A stretch of DNA of 8,901 bases from Acinetobacter sp. UBA6641 (GTDB taxonomy: Bacteria; Pseudomonadota; Gammaproteobacteria; Pseudomonadales; Moraxellaceae), in NCBI GenBank assembly GCA_002455755.1, contig DKLL01000191.1, positions 1,865 through 10,765 of the forward strand. The letters run 5' to 3'. The translations under genes were made by a program, and so were the position numbers. The notes beneath the pieces are model-generated. The model was not told the DNA's origin. It saw only the letters and a program-made list of their open reading frames with translations, and did no database searches. Each line of letters starts with the position of its first letter. The stretch's first letter is position 1. Positions 1 to 5,933 of this stretch are shown here, piece after piece.

Positions 1-194
1 TGAATTTGCTGCAAGAATATGTGTCTTGGGATATGGGCGTACTGGAAAAACTGGAAAGTCTGGAACAATTACGTGTACTGGAAAATGGTCATCGTAACGC
101 GATTGCTGTTGCAGAAGCAAACTTGCCACCGGGTGTAGATACCCAGGCAGATCTGGATCGTCTGAATCAGATGGATGTTTCCTGCTTCCAATAA
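1..194 (+). CDS. kdsB: 3-deoxy-manno-octulosonate cytidylyltransferase (CMP-Kdo synthetase), C-terminal part
   Basis: This is the last 63 or so residues of KdsB; the gene begins before the window and the reading frame enters at position 3. KdsB activates Kdo with CTP to CMP-Kdo in the cytoplasm, for attachment to lipid A in LPS inner-core synthesis. What is visible is the family's C-terminal signature: YVSWDMG, then [10 protein letters not shown] (family pattern E-x-LEQLR-x-L), a short stretch ending in AVAEAN, and [11 protein letters not shown], matching the GVDT-x-x-DL motif near the KdsB C-terminus. The frame stops at TAA 192-194, 13 nt before the holB start, so the two are probably co-transcribed. 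The nucleotide-binding N-terminal domain lies outside the window. Identification rests on these C-terminal motifs only, but they are characteristic. Confidence 0.9.
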   Translation, partial: NLLQEYVSWDMGVLEKLESLEQLRVLENGHRNAIAVAEANLPPGVDTQADLDRLNQMDVSCFQ

Positions 195-198
195 GGTG
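193..198 (+). promoter_or_regulatory. Ribosome binding site for holB
   Basis: AAGGTG lies 9 nt before the ATG at 208 and overlaps the kdsB stop codon. It decides the holB start: the in-frame ATG at 175 lies inside kdsB and has no comparable site, so 208 is preferred. Confidence 0.65.
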
Positions 199-207
199 AA
201 TTTCCCA

Positions 208-1191
208 ATGCAAAATAATGTGGTGGCACAAGTTTACCCATGGCAGCAAACGGTTTGGGATACCTTGACCGGACGCTTTCCCAAACTGGGTCATGGCCTG
301 CTTTTTTATGGCAAAAAAGGCTGTGGCAAGGAAGCTTTTGCACACTATTTTTTGGTTTGGGTGTTATGCAACAATCGTCATGAAAAAAATGCACCTTGTG
401 GTGAATGTGGCAGTTGTTTATGGTTAAAGTCGGATACCCATCCCAACTATGTCTATATCAGTACGGATGAAGAAAACAAAAAGCAAAATGCCAAAATCAG
501 GATTGAAAAAATTCGTGATTTATTGCCTTTTGTGCAGCAAACGGTAGATGGCTGGCGTGTGATCGTGATTGAGCCAGCAGAAGCCCTAAATATTGCTTCA
601 GCCAATGCCTTGCTGAAAACCCTGGAAGAACCGGGTGAACGGGTGGTGATTATTTTATTGGCAGATCATTATCTGAAACTGCCAGCGACCATTCGTAGCC
701 GTCTACAGCATTTTGCCCTGGATCGTATAACGGAAACGCAGGCAGAGCATTATTTAACTGAACATTTACCTGATCTGGATCAAACAAAAAAACAGTTATT
801 GATGAACCTGTCTAATCAGATGCCTTTACAAGCCATGCAATTGGCTGAAACTGAATGGCTAACTAAACGGCAGGAATTTTTATCTGACTGGCAAAAACTG
901 GTCGCGCAAAAAAATATGCCCATCACCATTGCAACGAAGTGGAACAAAACTTTGAGCTTTAGCGATTTTACGCAAATGTTTGAATACTTGTTGTCAGATT
1001 TAATTTGTGTCAAGCTCAATCAGCAAGTTAAAAACTCGGATTTGGACTTGAGCGGATTATCAGAACAATATACGTTGGAATTTTTATTTACGGTTTATTC
1101 TGATTTGCAGCAAACTAAACAATATATTGAGCAAAATGTACAAAGCAATTTGGTGCTTGATGAATTGTTTATAAAATTAATGGACGTTTAA
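208..1191 (+). CDS. holB: DNA polymerase III subunit delta' (clamp loader)
   Basis: HolB is the delta' subunit of the clamp loader that opens and loads the beta sliding clamp at the replication fork. The 327-residue product, close to the usual 330, shows the family's features in order. There is a P-loop-like GKKGCGKE at about 35-42, in which Glu replaces the Ser/Thr of a true Walker A; this agrees with delta' not hydrolysing ATP. A zinc module follows, with C54, C64, C67 and C70 (spacing C-x9-C-x2-C-x2-C). The signature SANALLKTLEEP at about 131-142 comes next. The IRSRL segment at 162-166 matches the SRC region; its arginine is kept but the cysteine is Leu. The gene sits between kdsB and pilZ, and holB-pilZ adjacency is also known from Pseudomonas. 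An earlier in-frame ATG at 175 is possible but less likely. Confidence 0.93.
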   Translation: MQNNVVAQVYPWQQTVWDTLTGRFPKLGHGLLFYGKKGCGKEAFAHYFLVWVLCNNRHEKNAPCGECGSCLWLKSDTHPNYVYISTDEENKKQNAKIRIEKIRDLLPFVQQTVDGWRVIVIEPAEALNIASANALLKTLEEPGERVVIILLADHYLKLPATIRSRLQHFALDRITETQAEHYLTEHLPDLDQTKKQLLMNLSNQMPLQAMQLAETEWLTKRQEFLSDWQKLVAQKNMPITIATKWNKTLSFSDFTQMFEYLLSDLICVKLNQQVKNSDLDLSGLSEQYTLEFLFTVYSDLQQTKQYIEQNVQSNLVLDELFIKLMDV

Positions 1192-1198
1192 ATATTTT

Positions 1199-1206
1199 AA
1201 GGGGGA
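1199..1206 (+). promoter_or_regulatory. Strong Shine-Dalgarno sequence of pilZ
   Basis: AAGGGGGA ends 6 nt before the ATG at 1213. It is the strongest ribosome binding site in the window and fixes the pilZ start against the in-frame ATG at 1225. Confidence 0.65.
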
Positions 1207-1212
1207 ATAAAA

Positions 1213-1554
1213 ATGCAACCACGTATGGGCGGTATTATCCATGCCAATATCCCGGATAAAGAAACTTTGTATGCCAGTTATATGCCTTATATCGTTGGTG
1301 GGGGATTATTTATTCCGACCAAGCAGCCGGTGAAGCTGGGTGAAGAAGTATTTGTACTGGCAACATTACCGGAACAATCACAAAAAATTCCTTTAACCGG
1401 TAAGGTGGTATGGATCTCTCAAAAGCAAAATGGCGTCAAATTGCAAGGTTTTGGTATGCAATTGACCGGGGAAAAGGGGGTTTATTACAAATCAGAGGCT
1501 GAAAAGATACTTGCCGGTATTAAGTCTGAGGGCCGAACTAGTTACACTATGTAG
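1213..1554 (+). CDS. pilZ: Type IV pilus assembly protein PilZ
   Basis: This is a single PilZ-domain protein of 113 residues, nearly the length of Pseudomonas PilZ (118). Visible landmarks are the YASYMPYIVGGGLFIPT block at about 20-36, LGEEVFVLATLP at 42-53, the GKVVWI strand at 63-68, GFGMQL at 79-84, and a C-terminus ending in YTM, similar to the HTM ending of PilZ orthologues. The N-terminus has no RxxxR motif, so it probably does not bind cyclic di-GMP, which fits the founding PilZ subgroup. In related bacteria this protein is needed for type IV pilus biogenesis and acts with the assembly ATPase PilB and FimX; that role is inferred here by family. It lies 21 nt after holB and 26 nt before tatD, in a probable operon. 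Confidence 0.9.
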   Translation: MQPRMGGIIHANIPDKETLYASYMPYIVGGGLFIPTKQPVKLGEEVFVLATLPEQSQKIPLTGKVVWISQKQNGVKLQGFGMQLTGEKGVYYKSEAEKILAGIKSEGRTSYTM

Positions 1555-1580
1555 ATGTTTTCAGAATTTAGGATATCACC

Positions 1581-2354
1581 GTGTTTGTAGATACTCACTG
1601 CCATTTAACCATGCTGGATTTAACCCCTTATGATGGTGATCTGGATCTGGCATTAGCTCAGGCGCGTGAAGCAGGGGTATCCAAATTCATGACGATCTCG
1701 GTTGATCTGGACGATCATATCGAGCTTGCAAAAATTGCAGCACGCCATACAGATGTGGGATATAGTGTTGGGGTTCATCCCTGTGAAGATCCTGTGACCA
1801 TGGCACGTGCTACTATAGATTATTTAATCGAGCTGGCACAGCCTGACAAGGTCTGGGCAATTGGTGAAACCGGTCTGGATTATTTTCATAGTACCGATTT
1901 CATTGCCGAACAGAAACAGTGTTTTGCACGGCATATACATGCTTCTCAGGCAGTAAAAAAACCGGTGGTGGTACATACTCGGGCAGCCAAGCAGGATACG
2001 GTAGATATCATTCGGGCTGAAAAATCGACGCATGGTATTTTGCACTGTTTTACTGAAGATTGGGAAACCGCTAAAGCTGTGCTGGATTGTGGTTATTATG
2101 TGTCATTTTCCGGAATCGTTTCTTTTAAAAATGCCCAGGATTTACGTGATGTGGTAAAACAGGTGCCACTGGATCGGGTGTTAATTGAGACGGATAGTCC
2201 TTATCTGGCACCATTTCCCTATAGAGGTAAGTCTAATGAGCCAAAATACGTCCCCTATGTAGCCAAAGCCTTAAGTGATGTATATGATAAGTCCGTTGAT
2301 GAAATTGCTTTCATTACAATGCGGAACTTTGAAAACCTCCTTAATTTAAAGTAA
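1581..2354 (+). CDS. TatD-family metal-dependent hydrolase (DNase)
   Basis: This is a 257-residue TIM-barrel amidohydrolase-fold protein of the TatD/YcfH family. Metal ligands are all visible: the N-terminal DTHCHL with H6 and H8, E96 in GETGLDYF, H132 in VVVHTR, H155 in HCF, and D205 in ETDSPYLAP, followed by the typical PYRGKSNEP. Family members are cytoplasmic two-metal hydrolases, several with DNase activity. The closest resemblance is to the YcfH-like member found beside holB in E. coli and beside pilZ in Pseudomonas, so I give no firm gene symbol. The start is a GTG at 1581, preceded by AGGAT at 1570-1574; it places DTHCHL at residue 4, as usual for the family. No motif is damaged, and the exact physiological substrate cannot be read from the sequence. 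Confidence 0.9.
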   Translation: MFVDTHCHLTMLDLTPYDGDLDLALAQAREAGVSKFMTISVDLDDHIELAKIAARHTDVGYSVGVHPCEDPVTMARATIDYLIELAQPDKVWAIGETGLDYFHSTDFIAEQKQCFARHIHASQAVKKPVVVHTRAAKQDTVDIIRAEKSTHGILHCFTEDWETAKAVLDCGYYVSFSGIVSFKNAQDLRDVVKQVPLDRVLIETDSPYLAPFPYRGKSNEPKYVPYVAKALSDVYDKSVDEIAFITMRNFENLLNLK

Positions 2355-2366
2355 ATAATTTAAATT
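2342..2366. promoter_or_regulatory. Possible operator: AT-rich direct repeat and palindrome before the TetR gene
   Basis: TAATTTAAA occurs at 2342-2350 and again at 2356-2364, 14 bp apart. The second copy is part of the perfect palindrome AATTTAAATT at 2357-2366. This lies across the tatD stop and 28-50 nt before the TetR start, where self-regulating TetR proteins often bind. The low base complexity makes chance a real alternative. Confidence 0.2.
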
Positions 2367-2393
2367 GATATAAGCGCAGAAGAGAATTACAGA

Positions 2394-3014
2394 GTGAAGA
2401 TGGATCGTCAGGCTCAATTTCGAGCAAGAGAAGCGTTAATTTTTCAGGTTGCAGAGCAGCTGCTGTTAGAAAATGGCGAATCAGGGATGACGCTAGATGC
2501 GTTGGCAGCAGAACTCGATCTGGCAAAGGGAACTCTATATAAACATTTTCAAAGTAAGGATGAGCTTTACATGCTACTCATTATTCGTAATGAGAACATG
2601 TTGCTCGAGATGATTAAGGATACCGAAAAAGCCTTTCCGGAGCATCTGGCCTTCTTTATGCTGCATCATTTACATCATCCTGAGCGCACAGTACTGTTCC
2701 ATCAAATTGAAGAACGTCTTTCTACCACCGGTATAGGGATCAATCTTTTATTTAGCGAACTGTATCAGGTCAGAAAACAGCGGTTGCGCATTATTATCCG
2801 TATGACTGAAAGCTATCTGGAAAGTATTCAAAGTGGCATGTCTACACGCGATTATCTGGCATCTATTTGGGCCCTAACGCATGGCGCTGCAGCTATTCTG
2901 AATTCCAGTTTTTACCAGCGCTATTTAGGTTCACGTGACACATTACGCGTAGCTTATATTGATCAGGCCTTGGCAATGCCCAAGCAGGTCAGTTCTGCGG
3001 AACAGTTTACTTAA
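2394..3014 (+). CDS. TetR/AcrR-family transcriptional regulator
   Basis: This is a 206-residue DNA-binding regulator. The N-terminal TetR helix-turn-helix is clear: REALIFQVAEQLLLENG forms the first helices, and MTLDALAAELDLAKGTLYKHF at about 32-52 is the recognition motif, followed by SKDELYMLLI. The C-terminal two thirds are a helical ligand/dimer domain whose ligand cannot be guessed. The start is either GTG 2394 or ATG 2400. GTG has AGAAGAGA 8 nt upstream, at 2378-2385, so it is preferred slightly. The gene lies 39 nt after tatD and ends 9 nt before gspH, so it is probably transcribed together with the secretion genes and could regulate them; that is inference from position only. A TetR gene near tatD is, as far as I recall, also present in Pseudomonas. 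Confidence 0.88.
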   Translation: MKMDRQAQFRAREALIFQVAEQLLLENGESGMTLDALAAELDLAKGTLYKHFQSKDELYMLLIIRNENMLLEMIKDTEKAFPEHLAFFMLHHLHHPERTVLFHQIEERLSTTGIGINLLFSELYQVRKQRLRIIIRMTESYLESIQSGMSTRDYLASIWALTHGAAAILNSSFYQRYLGSRDTLRVAYIDQALAMPKQVSSAEQFT

Positions 3015-3023
3015 AGGTATGCC

Positions 3024-3584
3024 ATGAAACCAATCCGATCATTTTCAATTCGTGGTTTTACTTTGATCGAGTTGATGGTGGTTATCGTGATTATGGCAAT
3101 CATGGCATCTTTAATTCTGACCAATATTAACGGAGTAGACCAGCGTAAAGCGATGCAGGCACGGGAAGTGTTTATGATGGATTTACACAGGATTAACCGT
3201 GAAGCCAATGATCAGGCACGGATTTTTGCCCTGGATGTACACAGTGCCACAGATGTATCGCCGTTTCATTATGGGGTAATGGAATATTTAATCCCATCCT
3301 TGCAAAATAAACAAAATGCTACTTTGACTGAAAATAAAAAATGGCAGAAGTATTCAGAATTTCCCGAGCGAACTTTGCCTGAGCATGTTTCATTCAGTAT
3401 TACTGCCCTCGATCATCGCCATGAAAATGCCAATAATGACGATTTGCTGAATTCCAATGCACCTAAATTGGTATGGCTGGGCAATGGCGAGGCCAAACCG
3501 GTACGGATTCAGTTTTATTTCGAGCAGCGTCCGATTGGTGAAGAAATCGAGATTGATCATCTGGGTAAAATTAATGAAAGCTAA
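3024..3584 (+). CDS. gspH: Type II secretion minor pseudopilin GspH
   Basis: GspH is a minor pseudopilin of the type II secretion pseudopilus, processed by the prepilin peptidase (PilD/GspO) and inserted in the inner membrane before assembly. The 186-residue precursor has a short basic leader, with R5 and R10, ending in G11, then FTLIELMVVIVIMA with the conserved Glu at mature position 5, and a hydrophobic helix running to about residue 35. The rest is a soluble domain with GspH-like strands near the C-terminus (VRIQFYFEQ). The leader length, 11 residues, is ordinary and contrasts with the next two genes. AAAGG at 3013-3017 precedes the ATG by 6 nt. The end overlaps the gspI start by 11 nt. 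The H versus other minor pilin assignment comes from order in the H-I-J-K cluster plus length. Confidence 0.85.
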   Translation: MKPIRSFSIRGFTLIELMVVIVIMAIMASLILTNINGVDQRKAMQAREVFMMDLHRINREANDQARIFALDVHSATDVSPFHYGVMEYLIPSLQNKQNATLTENKKWQKYSEFPERTLPEHVSFSITALDHRHENANNDDLLNSNAPKLVWLGNGEAKPVRIQFYFEQRPIGEEIEIDHLGKINES

Positions 3585-4107
3585 ATACTTAAAGCATTAC
3601 TGCACCTCAGATATAGCTTTCGGACTTTCTTGCGCGACAATGCCGATCAGGTCGAGTATTAGTCGAATTAATCGTGTGCACTCCGAGCATAGCTCTTCGT
3701 CTTGCGCAGCGGTGAAACAGCGTTTCACTGATCGCTGCTCAGGATTTACGCTATTGGAAGTCATGGTGGCTTTAGCTATTTTTGCGACGGCAGCTATCGC
3801 ATTCACCAAAGTGGCCATGCAATATACCCAAGCAACTTCGAATGCAATTTTAAGAACCAAAGCGCAATTTGTGGCATTGAATGAAGTTGCTGTGATGGAA
3901 ATTAATCAGGAATGGTTGCAAGGGACTCAATCCAAACAGGTCACCCAGCAAGGTGCAACCTGGCAAATTGATAAATCAGCACAATCCACCATTAGCCCGA
4001 ATGTACAGCGTGTTGAAGTGCAAATCAGTTCCTTTAATGCAGATACAGGCAAAGTAGAGTCTGGAATTACCCATCTGGTTTTTTTTAACTATAAGGCTAA
4101 AGTTTGA
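3574..4107 (+). CDS. gspI: Type II secretion minor pseudopilin GspI with abnormally long leader
   Basis: GspI is the minor pseudopilin that works with GspJ and GspK at the pseudopilus tip. From ATG 3574 the precursor has 177 residues. The prepilin motif SG^FTLLEVMVALAIF puts cleavage after G57, leaving a mature protein of 120 residues, the normal size. The leader begins MKAK and would be about 5-10 residues in typical homologues; here roughly 50 extra residues, rich in Ser, Arg, Cys and His, come before the motif. They correspond to a repeat shared with gspJ. The ATG overlaps gspH, with GGGT 7 nt upstream. Other in-frame starts are ATG 3640 and GTG 3712. The last would give an 11-residue leader, MKQRFTDRCSG, but has no Shine-Dalgarno. 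The stop TGA shares a base with the gspJ ATG. Confidence 0.87.
   Translation: MKAKYLKHYCTSDIAFGLSCATMPIRSSISRINRVHSEHSSSSCAAVKQRFTDRCSGFTLLEVMVALAIFATAAIAFTKVAMQYTQATSNAILRTKAQFVALNEVAVMEINQEWLQGTQSKQVTQQGATWQIDKSAQSTISPNVQRVEVQISSFNADTGKVESGITHLVFFNYKAKV
3605..3743. repeat. Palindromic repeat copy A, in frame in the gspI leader
   Basis: This 139-nt segment is homologous to 4192-4315. The copies share AGCTTTCGGACTT exactly (3615-3627 here). After a region where copy A is 15 nt longer, they align without gaps over 92 nt (3652-3743 against 4224-4315), with 67 identities by hand count. Hairpin arms: TTCGGA 3619-3624 with TCCGAG 3682-3687 (one wobble pair), TGCCGAT 3641-3647 with ATCG 3671-3674 plus GCA 3678-3680, GAGC 3685-3688 with GCTC 3692-3695, and GCAGCG+GTGAAAC 3706-3718 with GTTTCAC 3722-3728 plus CGCTGC 3733-3738. 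It is open in the gspI frame and in one reverse frame. Edges are approximate, because the right end merges with the codons for the cleavage motif. Confidence 0.75.
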
Positions 4108-4967
4108 TGTGGTTAAAAAATAAAAAAAATCAAACGATACACTCGCAGCAGGGCCGTTCTTCTTGCACTCAGTCAAAGCATAATTCTCGCTCCTCAAGCA
4201 CAGCTTTCGGACTTGCGGCACGTTCGAGTGTTACTCGAATTATCCGTGCCCACTCCGAACACAGTTCTTGCTCTTGCGCTCGGACGAAACGTTGTTTCGT
4301 TAATCCTCGCTCAGGATTTACCTTGGTTGAATTATTGGTCGCGATTGCCATATTTACGGTACTTTCTGCATTGGGCTGGAAAGTATTTGATTACCTAATT
4401 AAAGTGAAAGACCGTAATACTCAACATGAAGTGAATTTAGGACAATTACAAGAAGCGTATCAGCAAATTCTGCGTGATACCGTTCAGGCTGTACCATTCA
4501 ATGCGAATATCAATGGGGATATTCAGCCTGCTTTGGTGCTACAAAATGGTCGTTTTAATTTTAGTAAAATCGGGGTGACCGATCCCTTAAATCAGGGGAT
4601 ATCTCCAGATGAGCGGGTTGAATACCAATATCGTGCTGATGAAAAGAAACTTTACCGATTAAAGTATCGCAATTTAAATAGTACCGGGCGCGATCAGCCT
4701 GAATCCAGTGTATTGTTAAATGATGTTGACCAGTTTGAAATTGTGGGATTAAATCCGAATGAAATCAATGCATGGCCAGAGGGTCAGGTCGATTTAAATG
4801 ATGCTACGCAAAAACAGATCTTACCTAAAGGCATTAAAATCAAACTGACCGTCAAAGATGTGGCCTATGAGTGGATTTTCAGTTTATTAAACACTGATTA
4901 TTTAAAACAGCAAAACAGCAATCCGGATAACAATGCAAATAGCAATGCAAATAACTCTACATCATAA
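4107..4967 (+). CDS. gspJ: Type II secretion minor pseudopilin GspJ with abnormally long leader
   Basis: GspJ is a pseudopilus tip component that forms a complex with GspI and GspK. The precursor has 286 residues. RSG^FTLVELLVAIAIF places cleavage after G70, leaving a normal mature protein of 216 residues with conserved features such as WKVFDYL soon after the hydrophobic helix. The 70-residue leader is far longer than usual. Between MWLKNKK and the motif lie Ser/Arg/Cys-rich residues made of one repeat copy shared with gspI and a probable decayed second copy. No ATG, GTG or TTG lies in frame between the repeat start and the cleavage site, so a long leader is hard to avoid. ATG 4107 overlaps the gspI stop by one base; AAGG at 4093-4096 is the likely ribosome site. 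The C-terminus is a short Asn/Ser-rich tail encoded partly by a 12-nt duplication. Confidence 0.87.
   Translation: MWLKNKKNQTIHSQQGRSSCTQSKHNSRSSSTAFGLAARSSVTRIIRAHSEHSSCSCARTKRCFVNPRSGFTLVELLVAIAIFTVLSALGWKVFDYLIKVKDRNTQHEVNLGQLQEAYQQILRDTVQAVPFNANINGDIQPALVLQNGRFNFSKIGVTDPLNQGISPDERVEYQYRADEKKLYRLKYRNLNSTGRDQPESSVLLNDVDQFEIVGLNPNEINAWPEGQVDLNDATQKQILPKGIKIKLTVKDVAYEWIFSLLNTDYLKQQNSNPDNNANSNANNSTS
4156..4192. repeat. Probable decayed third repeat copy (right half) in the gspJ leader
   Basis: This 37-nt stretch aligns to 4264-4312 of copy B with 30 identities if gaps of 3 and 9 nt are allowed. It starts with GTTCTT and ends with CTCGCTC, the same as the corresponding part of copy B. The 9-nt gap removes the loop and most of one arm of the third hairpin. 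It directly adjoins copy B. The match needed gaps, so it could be overread. Confidence 0.45.
4192..4315. repeat. Palindromic repeat copy B, in frame in the gspJ leader
   Basis: This is a 124-nt homologue of 3605-3743. It folds more regularly than copy A. One nested hairpin has arms TTCGGA 4206-4211 with TCCGAA 4254-4259, GGCACG 4217-4222 with CGTGCC 4245-4250, and TTCGAGT 4223-4229 with ACTCGAA 4233-4239 around a GTT loop. A small hairpin is GAAC 4257-4260 with GTTC 4264-4267, sharing bases with the first. A third is ACGAAAC 4284-4290 with GTTTCGT 4294-4300. It is read in the same frame as copy A: both give AFGL, then RSS, then R-x-HSEHSS, before SGFT. Confidence 0.75.
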
Positions 4968-4970
4968 GGT
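4966..4970 (+). promoter_or_regulatory. Likely ribosome binding site of gspK
   Basis: AAGGT overlaps the gspJ stop. It is 15 nt before ATG 4986 and 9 nt before an in-frame TTG at 4980, so spacing alone would favour TTG, while leader comparison favours the ATG. The start is therefore uncertain by two codons. Confidence 0.4.
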
Positions 4971-4985
4971 TTGATTCAATTGAAC

Positions 4986-5933
4986 ATGAAACCGCAACAG
5001 GGTATTGCCTTAATTACAATTTTGGTCATGGTGGCATTAGCCACCATCCTGGCTGCGACCATTGCCAAAAGACAGGCCAATACAGCTGAAAACACGGCAT
5101 ATTTGATGCGTCAAAACCAGTTACTGTTATATGCCAAAAGTGCAGAAGCCTTTTTTTCAGAACTGTTGGTTAATGATGCGGAAAATGCCGGTGATATTGA
5201 TCACTTACAGGAAAACTGGGCCAAGCCTATGCCGGTGTTCCCTGTAGAGGATGGTTTTGTATCCGGAACCTTGGAAGATCAATCAGGAAAGTTTAATTTA
5301 AACAGCTTGCTGAATGCAGATGGTACACCCAATCCTCAGGCAAAAGCCTGGTTTGAAAAATTGCTGCTGCGTGTAGGGTTGCCAGAAAGTTTGAGTGAAG
5401 CCGTAATTGACTGGCAAGATCTGGATAATGAAACCATTGGCGCAATGGGTGCTGAAGCAAGCTATTATCAGGGATTGGCACAAGGTTATTTACCGGCAAA
5501 CAGTAAATTTCATAGTGGAGAAGAACTTAAGCTGGTGCGTGGTTTTGAAGGTGCAAAATATCTGCAAATTGCGGATTATGTGACTGCCGTACCGACGTCC
5601 GACACGAAGGTAAATGTAAATACTGCTCCGGCACTGCTGCTGGCAAGTCTTGATCCGAAACTGGATGTCAAGGCGGTACAACAGGTGTTGCAACAACGCC
5701 AAAGCAATTTGGAGTATTTTGCAAATGTAAATGATCTATGGGCAATTGAGCCTTTTAATCAGGTCAGTGGTGATGTTCGTGGGGAAGCCAGTAATCTGTT
5801 GGGTGTGAAATCCGAGTATTTTAAAGCCAAAATTGAAATGATGCTCAGCGGACGCAAACGCCAGTTCAGTAGTGATTTGGTGCGACAGGATAAGACGGTT
5901 TATGTGGCATCTCGCAGTATGGGGCTATTTTGA
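4986..5933 (+). CDS. gspK: Type II secretion minor pseudopilin GspK
   Basis: GspK is the large minor pseudopilin that caps the pseudopilus with GspI and GspJ. The 315-residue product has a six-residue leader MKPQQG, then IALITILVMVALATILAA. It lacks Glu at mature position 5 (Thr is there), which is the known GspK exception. Family blocks follow: DQSGKFNLNSLL near 97-108, AVIDWQDLDNE near 139-149, a GAE-x-x-YY segment near 153-159, FHSGEELKLVRGFEG near 175-189, and VNVNTAPALLLASLDP near 208-223. These cover the acidic positions expected for the helical domain and calcium site. The gene follows gspJ by 18 nt and ends the H-I-J-K cluster. The leader is of normal size, so only gspI and gspJ carry the insertion. 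Confidence 0.9.
   Translation: MKPQQGIALITILVMVALATILAATIAKRQANTAENTAYLMRQNQLLLYAKSAEAFFSELLVNDAENAGDIDHLQENWAKPMPVFPVEDGFVSGTLEDQSGKFNLNSLLNADGTPNPQAKAWFEKLLLRVGLPESLSEAVIDWQDLDNETIGAMGAEASYYQGLAQGYLPANSKFHSGEELKLVRGFEGAKYLQIADYVTAVPTSDTKVNVNTAPALLLASLDPKLDVKAVQQVLQQRQSNLEYFANVNDLWAIEPFNQVSGDVRGEASNLLGVKSEYFKAKIEMMLSGRKRQFSSDLVRQDKTVYVASRSMGLF

Noticed and set aside
175..207. Upstream ATG at 175 as the holB start
   Set aside because: It lies inside kdsB, has no ribosome site, and the ATG at 208 has AAGGTG at good spacing.
2329..2357. Promoter for the TetR gene: TTGAAA 2329-2334 and TAAATA 2352-2357 with 17-nt spacing
   Set aside because: The -35 is good but the -10 matches only 3 of 6 bases in an AT-rich stretch, so chance is likely.
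3605..3743. CRISPR-like or tRNA-like explanation for the repeats
   Set aside because: There are only two or three diverged copies in coding frame, no regular spacers, and no cloverleaf or CCA-type features.
3597..3860. Reverse-strand 87-codon ORF over the gspI start as a gene
   Set aside because: It lies over the repeat and the gspI prepilin region, which is clearly coding on the + strand; the openness is reported as a property of the repeat.
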